Shown here: positions 1 through 11,900 of the stretch, one piece after another
How positions within the stretch are numbered: the stretch's first letter is position 1
How the letters are laid out: the number at the start of each line of letters is the position of its first letter
Origin: Phoronis ovalis
Taxonomy: Eukaryota > Phoronida > Phoronidae
Direction of reading: 5' to 3'
Assembly (NCBI GenBank): GCA_028565635.1
Contig: JAOXYB010038061.1
Coordinates: 1 to 48,267 of the forward strand
Length of the DNA: 48,267 bases
Program-made: the position numbers and the translations under genes
Notes under the pieces: model-generated
Databases searched by the model: none
Seen by the model: only the letters and a program-made list of their open reading frames with translations
Told to the model about the DNA's origin: nothing

Positions 1-61
1 AGAATTTCACTTCGTTAGGGGCTGTTTTGAAAAGTCATGTTGGAACATGGGTACCCACTTT

Positions 62-250
62 CATATTGACCACCCCCCCGGTAGTTTAACTACTTAGAGT
101 ACATATATTTTTTGACATTTAAAAGTGACAAGTAGGATGTTAAAGCACAATAAGTTCTTTCATTGATGAGTATTGAAAATTTGTCATTGAAAACTTATAA
201 TTCCAGGTGGATTCAAGTTTTTTTAAATTTCTGTCTGGTGACATCGCGTG
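62..250 (+). repeat. Direct repeat copy A flanking the FReD gene
   Basis: This stretch matches 3355-3540 at roughly 70-75 percent by eye, in the same orientation. Shared blocks in the same order are 'tttaaaagtg', 'attgatgag', 'aaaatttgtcat', 'aaacttaca/taat', 'ccaggtgg', 'ttcaag' and 'tctggtgacat'. The copies are about 3.3 kb apart and bracket the fibrinogen-related gene. I see no coding capacity in it. It is most likely a leftover of tandem gene duplication or two copies of a dispersed element. Confidence 0.6.
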
Positions 251-1174
251 TACAGTAATAAGTACATGTAGAAGTATATATAATAAGTGGAGTAAATAAT
301 ACCAAAACGTGAAGGTATGCACCATTACATTAGTGGGTAGAATGTAATTAAGAAGTAATCATGCACTGGGCAGTTTTCCTTCTGGGAATCAGATGATAAC
401 GATCTAAACTTGAAAACTTAAATATACCTAATTTTTATACTTTTTATACATACTGATCCCAAACAGATTCACTTGGAAATTTTATTAAGAATGTTAAGAG
501 GAATGCTTGTTATTCCAATCTTGGATAATCATCTTCATACACATTTCCAAGACATTTTTCAACATAATGAACATTTCTTAAAATAAAAAAAAAGTTAAAA
601 ATGACTGATGGAAGAAAATAAGTGTTAGCTAATGCATAAATTTATAGGAAATCATCGATTTAGCTGGGACAGACTAAATAGACAAGAACTTACTCAAACA
701 GAACAGTTATAATTACTAGCTTGTTGGAGAACCAAACAATATCTTTAGCAAGAGTGTCTTTTTGTCCAATTTTCCCCCAGGAACACGCCATGTGGGGATC
801 ACTCACCTTTGCATCTTCAAGTCAGTTGTGCAAAATGAATGCAACCATTATTGATGGGTTTATTTCATAAAAGGTGGGCTTGTGATTTCCAGAATTTTCA
901 GTAAGTGGACTCTTTTATAAGTCATATAGAAATGTTTGTGCTGAAGAAAAATACTTTTAAAAGCTGCATGCATAATTTACATTCGTTAAAATAATTGTGA
1001 TCATTGTTGAATCTCTAGAGAACTGCCATTTAAAAAAGTGCATTAAAATCGATAAGAATTCGTTAAATTACAGGGAAAACGAAGACTTGACTTATTTATT
1101 ACTTTGCCTTCAGAAAAGCAACAGCAATCGAAATATCCAAGTGTTCATCTAAATTGAATTTCTGATTTTAAGAA
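251..1174. other. Intergenic, upstream of the FReD gene
   Basis: This is AT-rich sequence with no convincing ORF, RNA gene or repeat. It should contain the promoter and 5' UTR of the plus-strand gene that starts at 1175. I could not identify a TATA box or initiator with confidence. The start context is 'aagaaATGt', acceptable for an animal mRNA. Confidence 0.5.
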
Positions 1175-2805
1175 ATGTTAAAAGTGCAATCAAAGATGCT
1201 CTTTATCACTGGGTTTAGAAACATTAGCGTAATACTTGTAATATGTGCAGTGCTTGCAAGATGTCAATCAAAGAAGGAATTTGAAGCATCCTTACACACA
1301 GATATGGTTGGGTATGGAGTGTATAAATATGTCAGTACCCCGAAGTTAACAAGCTGTGTACATCTCTGCAAATTGGAAAGTTTATGTCGACATGTGAATT
1401 TTAGTAAAACTACTTCTGAATGTGGCTTCATTGGCAATGGTGCCATCGCATTTGCACCGAAGACTGGGAGCATTTTTGCAGAAATTATCGATCTAGCACA
1501 AGTTGGTTTACCAAAAGATTGCCAAGATGTTGGTAGGTTAATTTGTATGATATTTTGCTTCATAAAAGTATGTATCAATATGCTTACAATTAAAACTATT
1601 TTGCTTTTCATGAAGGCTTAATGTACAAACTGGCTTCATGCATGTGGACAGTCTGAGTGTCCTATAATTGGCCACAGCTGACACTTTTATTTTTTTCCTG
1701 TACTGTGAAACCCACAAGAGAAAATTAATGTAACATTTCAATATTTTGTGGCCAATCTACTGCAAATTCCTGACATTTATTAGTACATGCATAATTCAAC
1801 TATTAGAAATTCATATCACATAGAAATTACAAACATAAGAACAAAGTGTGAACTGTCTTGCCGCATATTGTTACGTTAATTAAGATGCAAAGAGATGGTG
1901 TTAATGGAAATGTTGCAGCAATACCAATTCGTTTTTATCCATGTTTAACAATGCATTACTACTGAAATTAATAACGCATTACTGCTGAGTTTAACAATGC
2001 CGCTTACTTATTAAAAAAATCCTATCACATTAATTATTTCCCACATTCACTTCTTTGGGGGTAATTAGTCTGAAGAATATATAGCCCGGCCCATCTCAGC
2101 GTGCTTTGCTTTTCTCCTAAATAATTAACCCAAGGAAACCTGCATACGTAGAGTCTACACCTTATTTTTCACTATATTTTAGGGAACGCCTCTGAAGGGA
2201 ACCACAAGATAAAACCTGCTGGTGCCGCGGAACCATTTTATGTACTTTGTAATAATGGATGGACAGTCATACAAAAACGCTTTGATGGCAGCGTAGATTT
2301 CGACAATGCACTCTGGCAAAACTACACAGTTGGGTTTGGGAATCTAAGTGGAGAATTTTGGTTGGGACTCGAAAATATGCATCTGCTAACTAACCAGTCA
2401 CCTTACACTATCCAACTTGAAATTGATCTTTATAACGGAACCAGAATTATACAAGACACTTATACTGGTTTTCGTGTGAGTGATGCATCAGACTGGTATA
2501 AACTATTTGTGAACGACAGTTCTAATGATAATAAACAACTTAGTGAAGTTAATGGGAAAAAATTTACAACACGTGATCAGAATAATGATGAGAGTGGTAA
2601 TGATCCTGCCCTACAAAACTGCGCCATAGCTAGACATGCCGGCTGGTGGTATAAGGGATGTTCCTCCCTTAATCTGAATTCACCTATGCCAAATGGTCCC
2701 GACAGTTGTCCAGTAAGCGCGGGTACGACTGGGTGCATGAAAATGAAAATTTCAGGCCAAGTTTTTCTTACTGTTCGTTCTGTTATGAAGATAAAACGAA
2801 AGTGA
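1175..2805 (+). CDS. Secreted PAN-like / fibrinogen-related domain (FReD) protein
   Basis: There are two exons, 1175-1532 and 2183-2805, with a phase-1 GT-AG intron of 650 bp; joined they encode 326 aa. Residues 1-31 contain a hydrophobic core (ISVILVICAVLA) suiting a signal peptide; Met8 is an equally good start. Residues 33-116 hold Cys61, 65, 71 and 83 in a PAN/apple-like arrangement. From about residue 114 the protein is a fibrinogen C-terminal domain: NGWTVIQKRFDGSVDF, GEFWLGLENMHLLT, then NCAIARHAGWWYKGC. The calcium-site loop reads DQNND where DxDND is usual. The C-terminal part lacks the tryptophans usual after GWWY and has two extra cysteines, so the ligand pocket may differ. Molluscan FReD proteins act as secreted lectins in recognition and immunity; that role here is by family. 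It is probably a member of a duplicated cluster. Confidence 0.85.
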
Positions 2806-3140
2806 AAAGACATCTTTTATATAATAATTACGAAGTTCAGAAAAAAAGAAGAAGGAACTGTTACGTGTAACAATAATAGCGAAAATGGTTATAACATTCC
2901 TGTTTATTTTTAGGAAGATTTCTCAAGTAATGGATACAAAATTTTGCCGTGTGTCAACAGTTCTCCAATAGTCGTATATTCAAGTGATGTAAATATGTTT
3001 ATGTCAGAAGGATTTGACGGTTTTATTTAGTGGAGGCTGAGCCACTATAAGCTTGCTGATGCTGGTACTGTTGATAGTTACTTTGTGTATATACTGGATC
3101 TCACAGTTACTATTTATGAGCATGTTTTATTACCTAAAGT

Positions 3141-3324
3141 ATTAAATATTATATTAAGTAGTTATTCATTCTATGTCATTTCAAAGGTAACAAAAAATCA
3201 ATTAACTCGTAAATGCTTCTAAAACGTGCGCTTATGTAAAGTTACCCTTTGGGGCGTTATTATCTATGAAAGTTATCAATACATAAATTGCTGAATTTTT
3301 TAGGTGACATTTAAAGGTAATAAA
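3141..3324 (+). terminator. Candidate polyadenylation signals for the FReD gene
   Basis: An ATTAAA at 3141-3146 and an AATAAA at 3319-3324 lie 336 and 514 nt after the stop codon of the plus-strand gene. Either could direct 3'-end formation. In an AT-rich genome such hexamers also occur by chance. Confidence 0.35.
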
Positions 3325-3354
3325 GTACAGGTGATTTTTAAAAAAAAATGTATT

Positions 3355-3540
3355 GCCCTATAATTGGCTTAAATACTGCAAGTACATGTATTTTTTTAAC
3401 TTTAAAAGTGGCCGATAAAATTAAAGTAAAACTACAATCAGTTATTTTATTGATGAGTTTTTAAAATTTGTCATCAGAAACTTACAATGCCAGGTGGGTT
3501 CAAGGTTTTTTTCTGCTTTCTGGTGACATTTAATATTTGT
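3355..3540 (+). repeat. Direct repeat copy B flanking the FReD gene
   Basis: This is the second copy of the sequence at 62-250, in the same orientation just past the 3' end of the fibrinogen-related gene. A hydrophobic reading frame starting inside it (3487-3684) has no counterpart in copy A and no recognisable domain, so I do not call it a gene. Confidence 0.6.
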
Positions 3541-5458
3541 TGTATTGTGGTGTATTATGCTTTCATACATCACTTACAGCGCTTTAACTATTACTCTGCA
3601 GCATTTTACTATCTTCTTGAATTAGATATTATTCCATTCTTATTATTTTTTAATGATATTGTTGCAGTTTTGTTGAAAACATAGTACACCTCAAATAAAA
3701 GTAAGACATGACAATTTTCAATTACAAGGCGTTGATATTTAGTCATAATTGAGGTTAGCTGTCATGGTCTTTGTAATCCAAGGGAATATTCTCATACTTT
3801 CCTATATTATCCTTAGTGTATCTATCTCTTTTTGCGTACTCGATCATAGTACCCATAACGGCAAACTGGAAAACTAGGCTATTACCTCGGTCAAAAAAGA
3901 CAATCAAAAGCAATACAGCGGTCCGCCACTTTGCTGTTTATTATATTTCTATCCGCTTGAAACGAGACCTGTGATTGGAATGATTTTCTAAAATTGCACC
4001 AATCAAAACGTGTCGGATCGTATGTTTTTAATGGTTTGCTGTGAGCTGGGTCAATCTGTTTGTGGAAATTCACTATCATTCAAACGTATTCTTAATCCAT
4101 GCACATTCCACGATAATACGGACACACTGTCTAGCCCTCGGACTACAAGGATTGGTTCTTTTTTTATTGAAACATTCAATAAAAAAAAGCCCCTCTTCTC
4201 ATTTTCGAAATTTTAGTTCTCAAGACTGTGTGGGTTATTTTTTCCTTTATTGAAACACTCAATCTAATAAGGCAGTGATTCCCTTTTCCTCATTCAACTC
4301 AAAATGGAATAAAGAATATGTTCCTATACACATCATGAATACCTGATTTAATTTTTTTCTCCGTCAGACGATCATAACTATCACCATTTTTAATCAATGC
4401 ATAAATAGATAATAAGCAGGTTGAAGCGATTTCAAATGCGTTTGTCGGCAATGGAGAAATATAACGATAATTTGTGCCACAAGAACTTTTGAATTCCCTG
4501 TTAGGTAATATATCAATCTCAGTTGTTGCAACATTTTTTCCACTAAAACATTTAATAACATAGTATTTATGATTTTCAGATACTTTTAGGAAATATATCG
4601 TGTTAGGTAAAATAAAGCAACTGTTACACAACTGTTTTAAAACGACATGGCAATAACACAGGGGAAGAAAAAGTTGATAACCCAGACAAAGCGGTAAAGA
4701 AAGTGATTAGCTTGCGAGGTGTACAAGATAATGATACTGTAACAGTATATACATATGTATCAGTTTATTGAAGTTTTATCAGAATACTCAGTCTACAGAT
4801 GAATACCGGGTAACACACTGAAAAACACATTTGGCATACATCATTTAATTATTTACAACAAGTACAAGGCCACCTGATAACTGCTCACTAAACTATATAC
4901 AACTGAGGTAGTATGGATGAAATGCTGGAGGACCCCTGGTGATTTATACTGTACATAAGATACCTTGCCAATGTAAGCAGGCACTTGATGGCAACGTCCA
5001 TTATTGTTACTATATGACAGATGAATAATGACTGTTCTTAACGCTGTACACAATATAAGAATGGATACTCGGATGTATTATCATTGGTAACATGCTGATG
5101 CGAACAATAATTATTATCACCAACAACTACAAGTACATTAGCGACTTATTATTATAATAAACAATTCCACATTTTGTGAATGAACAATCACACAGCTCTT
5201 TAAATCCTTGAGCGACTCATTCCCAAAACTTGGAATTGTGGAGTTGTGACCATTAAGTGCACTGCGAATAGCCTGCTGGACACACTGATGTATTATAAGG
5301 TGAAAACACGCGGAAGTATTGTTACTGTTAAATTCATTTGGACCTACATGTACGTGTAGATATTCAAAGTTCACATTTTGCCAGGAACATACTAATTATT
5401 AATTTATCTTTCATATAAAGTATATCAACATTGCAAGGTATTCGTCCAGGCACATAGT
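3541..5458. other. Intergenic region between the two convergent genes
   Basis: This is AT-rich sequence without a recognisable gene. A 110-codon minus-strand frame at 4299-4631 matches no family I know and is probably chance. A short imperfect direct duplication is visible: 'ttattgaaacattcaat' near 4165 and 'ttattgaaacactcaat' near 4246, each followed by a T/C-rich stretch. The 3' UTR of the long minus-strand gene probably occupies the upper part. No ORF2, endonuclease or reverse-transcriptase sequence is visible beside the ORF1-like exon. Confidence 0.5.
4764..4849 (-). terminator. Candidate distal polyadenylation signals for the PKHD1L1-like gene
   Basis: Read on the minus strand there is an ATTAAA at 4849-4844 and an AATAAA at 4769-4764. 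They lie 610-700 nt after the TAA of the last exon. They would serve the long isoform ending in the ORF1-like exon. Confidence 0.3.
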
Positions 5459-5919
5459 TTATCGGTCACCAACTTCTTCAATTACATATTCTGTGCTTTG
5501 CAATTTTTTCCTGTGTTCCCAAACATTCATTCTATCTTTGTACCAAACAAACAAGACAACAATTGGGCGAGGGTTACCGTTAGGTCTTATTTTCCCAACT
5601 CTGTGGCATCCAGTTATTTTAAGACTTGCAGTGTCAATTTCCAGGTGTTTTGTAATTATGTCTTTAACTAGATTCTCACAATTCTCATTTGGTTTCTCAG
5701 CCACATTTAGTACACGTAAATGATACTTATAATTCTTGACAGAATCCTTCTCAACCGGTGATGTTTTTTCGTCCTCTTCATAAATGCCTTGAATTTTTAG
5801 GGTTGATGTTTTTTGTTTAGATACCGTTCCCGGATTACTGCTGAGCAGATCACTAGCTCCTGGTTTTCCGTACAGATTAAGAATTGGAGTGTCTCGTCCA
5901 CGCAATGAACTGTTCGAAC
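5459..5919 (-). CDS. PKHD1L1-like last exon 65: LINE-1 ORF1p-like C-terminal tail
   Basis: The exon starts after a good acceptor (attattttag) in the phase left by exon 64 and runs 152 codons to TAA at 5461-5459 without a break. The first 60 residues are Ser/Thr-rich and polar. The last 90 (from NYKYHLRVLNVAEKP) look like the RNA-recognition and C-terminal part of LINE-1-type ORF1 proteins (Transposase_22 family): an NLVKDIITKHLEI helix, then TGCHRVGKIRPNGNPRPIVV, FVWYKDRMNVWEHRKKLQ and a final YVIEE. The usual N-terminal coiled coil and any ORF2 are absent. The frame is also open upstream to an ATG at 5962, so this may be an independent retroelement remnant rather than a true last exon. If spliced, it places a nucleic-acid-binding-like module in the cytoplasm. 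Confidence 0.6.
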
Positions 5920-8900
5920 CTAAAATAATATTAATTTTGTATGCAGTTACTAAAAACACCATTCAATAATAAGCTGCAAGCTTGTTGAAGAACAGCATTA
6001 CTACTGTTTTTATCCAAGAATATTCACAAACAAATACTTTAAAGGTGTGCACTACCAAAAGAATATTATAACATAACACAACATAATTTCTGTTGTGAAT
6101 TCTGACATGCTTATTAGGTAGGGACGTTTTGACATCAGCAACAGACCAGTATAGTTAGCTAGCTAGCTAATGATATTCCGTGTTTGTTGATAAAATGCCA
6201 TTAAAGACTTTTAATTAGTTTTTATTTGCTTTTCTTTCCATGCAAAATGTGTGAGAGATTATTGTGCAATAATCAAACTGTACTAAAATTATGCAGACGT
6301 GCTAACAATTGTCTGAACATCACTGATTAGTGGTTACATGATTATACTTTCAATCTAACTTATTTTATTTGTTTAAAAAACTGGTGTCAATGCTTTACCA
6401 GCAGGCAAAAAAATGCTTTTAATCAACACACACACACAGTTAAATGATATAAAATATCTTAAAATCTCATGACACTTTAATACATGAATGTATATTCATA
6501 TTTATGATTAAAAATTCATCAGCAACACAGAAAAACAGATCCACTACTACGTGCAGAATTAATTTCATTTTATTTGTATTTTTAATCTCTACTCAAGATT
6601 TCATAAGTCTTCTGGCAAGAAGGATTTCCAAATCACACACAAATCAATAATTTTATAAAAACCTTGTTGTTTGAAGTCACATGGTGGCTGCTTAGAAAGC
6701 ATGCTTGGTGTTATGGGAGGCTGTTGGCTACTAACAGAATCACGATAAATAATACTTTGCAGATCAGGTGTACTGCTGCTAACTTTTCCACCTGAAAATA
6801 AAATAAAGTTGTATCAGTGCAAACCTCATTTCATACAAGAGATAATATGTGTTTGTTCCATAGTGAATTGCTGACAGTTGTGCATGTGTGACATGATATC
6901 ATATACAGTGATATTGTTGCAGCAATAGATGTGACGGGTTGTTAAACCTCTACACCATCCATCACACCTGAAGAAATCTGGGAAGTTGAAAATTAGTGTG
7001 TATTTCTAATCAAATGTTTTAATAGTTTTAATAAACAAACACTTTAATCAAATTTGCAAACCAAAAAAAATTTATCACACCTAGTAGTATAATAGTTTGT
7101 ATATCGTTCCTGAATAGTCAGGTTACTATTATAAAATGTCTACTGTTCCCATTTTTTACATATTGTTATTTACCTTTGGATGCTTTCTTTGCCATAAAGA
7201 CAAATACAACTATGACAACACCTAGTATAACCATGCCAGCGACTACAATACCAATAATACCACCAACAGGGAATGCATCAGGTGCTTCCTGAAAATCAGA
7301 ACAAACTGAGAGTCAGTACAAATTATCCATGATCAACATATTTATCAGCAACAGACTTCAGTCTAGACGTGGATAAAATCGTTGTTCTTGTATTATGGTT
7401 TTCAGTACGAGACCATATGATAATTCAGTAAAGTAGATGGTTCTTGGAGTGGTAGCAAAATATAGTGGGTTGTTGCTACTGCCCCATTATGATATTTGGA
7501 TCAAACCATTTATGGCTGTTAGTAAGGACTGTCCAATTGAAAATTATCAAAGACAGGAGGACCAGAAAATGTTATTATGATTGTGAAGGCAGGGTGGTTC
7601 TATAAAGTTTTAATTACAGAGGGAAGGTGTTAGTAAAAGGTTTCAGTATTGACAAGCTAATATTTATTACGAAAGGAGGGAACAACGTTAGTTTTTGAAG
7701 TAGGCAAAAAAGATCTTCATATATCTCCCTCCATCATAATATTTAATGGAACAGACTGAAGCTATTTTTTTGTTTATTGATGTTGACTTACTGTCGCTGT
7801 TGGTGGACTAAAGCCATCCAGTCCATCATAATATTCACCATCTACTGTCATGTACATTGCAGCCGTAATAACCTCATCCCCAAATGACAAGGTCATTGTT
7901 TCTTTGATTTCATCTGCGATTCCTTCTAGAGCAATGTTCACAGATGTCAGGGGTCCATATATTGCAAAAACAACAATCACAGAACCTGGAAAAATGGAAA
8001 AAGCTACTCAGTCTATCCCATATTTCTCTTGTGCAATAACTGGAAGCTTCAACTATAATATTGTAATGGAACCTGTGCATCTTTGGAAACACAGTTACTG
8101 AAGTAATCAAAAACGAACAAGTGAAATAGTACTGTTGAAGACTGATTATCATAACAGATGTTGAAGTTATCGTGTCAATTCAGACTAATATATGCTATTC
8201 ACACTATGGGTTATGGGAATTAATATTAATTATTAATTTCATCAGTTTAATATGTAACTTACATTCCCTTGATCTACTACAGTACTGACAATATTATTTG
8301 ACTATTTTTACTTAATATGGAATTCCATCCAGAATTACAACTGTTCACACACCCACCTGCTGTGACTATAAAATTATCCATAATGATGTCAGAGTATCTC
8401 CTCATGAAATGATTGTATACCATGGTGACAAAGTACTCTTCTTTACCACCAACAGTGCTATGAAAGTCAGCATCAAAGCGAAGAGTAACGGTCTTGTTTA
8501 TTTCAATTGACGGCAGCGTGTAGTTTACCGGGTATACGTCAATAGACCCTTCAAAGAGAAACAGAAATATATTGATTTTCAGTCAGTAGCCCATACAGAT
8601 CATCTTTGTTTTACGAGATTAAAATGGATTTACCATGTTGTTCAAAGTTACACAAACCAAAGTATTAAACTGATCATAATAAATACAATGTAGCTAGAGT
8701 ATATAAATGTATACATTTATATATTATTACATAAAATCAAAAACACTGAAAATTTGGTGAGCCTTTGCAAGCGTTGAGCTAAAATAATCATGATTGTTAT
8801 TTCTGTAGCAAATTGAAATCCAACAGAAAAGACGAATACTTTACAATTCTATAACAGATTTTGCTTATTAATAACACCAGTCTACAATAACTGCCGTCTG

Positions 8901-11900
8901 CCTGGCTTCCTAGTCTTGAAACTATAATACAGTTGCATTTTGCTGAACATCGTTGAAGATGAAAACTTGGTCTTACTTGAAACAGAATTAAGTTTATACT
9001 GTGATGGCGTTGACTCCACATAGAAATTCAGAAAGTATTTGGCCGGTTTATCCACTGCCAGATCGGTAAAATAAGCTTGGCTAGTAGCAACATCAAAGCT
9101 TGCTTGAGTGGTTCCATTGAGTAAGGCGCTGTCATACAATGAAGGCATAAACAGAGAAACTGTACACAGCCAGGAATAATCCTAAAAAATAGAAAATTAA
9201 AAATCTATCACAACAGTATCATAAAGCACAGCATGCAAATGTAACGTGAAGTATAAGCATGCTTAGTGTGGCAGAAAAACTTCCACCATTTTAGATCACT
9301 TAAATTTTGCTAAATTAAAAATGTTTAGAGGTATCAAGAATCTTCGTAATACATATATACATAAATTGAATAAAAGACCATTAAAAAAAGCATGGAGGTG
9401 ATGCTTCACAACCTATGACATCAAAGTTATCACATCAGGTATTTTAATAACTATGAACATTAAAAATGTTTCACTAATTTGTTTTATTGTGCATTGGAAC
9501 TGTTCATTGCTTAAGTCAATTTTTTTGCACCATGCCTGCAGGCAACCTTAAAACTTGTCAAAATCGTTCAAAAACATACCTTCCAAGAAATATTATGATG
9601 TGTATCGCCTGACAAGAAATCTTGAATCTCTACAGTCATATTTAAATGATTTCCTAATATCATCTCTCTCGTTTGAGAAACCACAGCTAATCTCAGTTGT
9701 TGAGTGTCCACACCAATTGCTTGCGAATTGACTTGGAATTTAGCTTCAGTCTCAGGAGAGTAGATTATCACAAAATCCAATACGTAGCCATCTCCGCTGT
9801 GAGATATGCCAAGATCGGTAAAATTAAACCAGCCATTTTTGAACGGAATTGTTGTGTCCCCTACAGTATGTGCTCGACTGTCTGATCCAGTATTAGGACG
9901 CAGCCTGGCAGTTAATGTCCATGGTGTAACAGCAGATCCAAGTACGTTAACAGGGTTTCTCTGGAAAACAAAAAATATTCTATCATTCAGCAACATAGTA
10001 GTTTGTAGCAGTAACCCTTTCACTGAATTTGACCACAATTAGGAAATGTTGTGATTGTGACCCAGAATGTCTACAGGTGACTAGTATTATGTAATGTTCT
10101 TTAATTACAGTAGTCTGCTTTATTTCGCTATGTAGACATAAATAAATTTAGTACCCATTTGTACATGGCAACTTAAACCACTACCACCATTATGTGAGCT
10201 CAGGTAACACAAATGCATGGATTGACATTTTAATCTTTTCTATTCAGTTACATGTACGAAGTAGTAAATTGGACATAAACTAGTTAACAAATTGCAAATG
10301 AAAGATCTTCATAGCATGTGAACAGAAAGACTTTAAATTTTTCACTTTTTGAAGGCTTTATGTTAAGTGGTACAAGATATCATGTAGTACAATTGGCATC
10401 AACATTATTTATATCAATAAATGTGAACTCAATGCTATTTAATTATGAAGATAAGATATCAAGATTTCTTTTAACATTTGCATAAAAATTCTTACTGATG
10501 AGTCCAGCACCCTAAGCTTTGGCTGAGGAGAGAACGGAGAACCTTCTTGCGTTCCAACAGGTTCAGTATGTAGGTCCAAAAACTCAGGAATCTGTACAAA
10601 AACTTCCAGACTCCCAGAAACTGAAGCTATGTCCTCCCACAACTCCGAGTCAGGGTCAGGTAACGGTTCTACAATCGACATATCTAAAATTGTCAGGTTC
10701 AGTGCCACACCCAAACCATCTAGCTGGTAAGTGGCAATCATTTTTGAGCTAGCGTTAACTAGGTCATCTGTGGATAATGAACCAGGAGCTGTTTCATTAT
10801 AGTGATAATCTTGGTTTGGTTCATCAGCTATTTCAATCTGAATAATCATGATATAATCTGTGCTACGTTTACGCCTGGAAGTTTCGCGAATCACGTTGAC
10901 AAAGCGAATCTTATTTGATGGAATATCTAAGAAAGTAGCAAGATTAAAGATGAGATTTTCACCAAAGAATTCACCGACAGTCACAGGAGGGACAGTGAGG
11001 GATAACACTATAGCCTCAGAGGTGATGATATCAATGGCATTTGAGCCCTTGGCAAGCACATACAGCGTACCCGTTGGACGGTCAAAGTAATTCGATCCCG
11101 GAACCATGTCCACTGTGGGATGAAACTCTCCCTCGTAGGTTGGAGCCCGGTATATATAGCTTCCAGTTTCACTAATGCGTGAATTAGTCGGGTATATGTA
11201 CTGGTTATTATAGTAGACATCCAATCGGAACGGACTTGCATACCATAAGCTGATACTAACACCCCGAGTGGAGTCCACATTAAGCAGACGGTATCTCAAC
11301 CTCTGTGGATTAGTGCTTGTAAAAAACATTGTGTAGTTATTTCCTGAAAAGAATAAAATTGTTTAAAATAAACATCCACAAATCATCCACATTATCCGTG
11401 CACTTAAAATGAGGTGTGCATTAATATCTGCATTTATATCATCATGCCACTGGAACCAATAAGCAATCACAAAATATATAGCTTGCTATAAATGAGACTT
11501 GCACACATATATTTAAACAGACCATGTTATTCAACATAACTTTAGAAAAGTTACGTAACAAAAGTATTCACAAACTACTTTATTCAATCAATATATGGCT
11601 TATTGCAAGTACTTCCATCATGGTAATGTATTCTCCCTTTTTTATACCAGTTCTGGTGAAAACATTTAATTTCCATGAAATACTATTACACTAGGCAGAG
11701 TAGCCAAATATATTATGAAAATTATGTGAATGCCACTACAGTGCTAGTTGAATGCGAATGCCATCACAGTGCCAGTTTGAGTCAAATGTATGACACACGT
11801 GCCACCCAAAAGAAACTTTGTTCGCTTACCCAAAGCGACTAATGACATGAATGTAGAAATCCTTTTTTGACAAGTGTATCCAGCACACCAGCCATGATCT

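Noticed and set aside
1264-1611. 115-codon minus-strand frame
   Set aside because: Antisense to the signal-peptide/PAN exon of the FReD gene, which has a proper splice partner.
3487-3684. 65-codon hydrophobic plus-strand frame
   Set aside because: Lies in the flanking direct repeat, is not kept open in the other copy, and the hydrophobicity follows from T-rich sequence.
4299-4631. 110-codon minus-strand frame
   Set aside because: No recognisable domain and no splice or 3' context; probably chance in intergenic or 3' UTR sequence.
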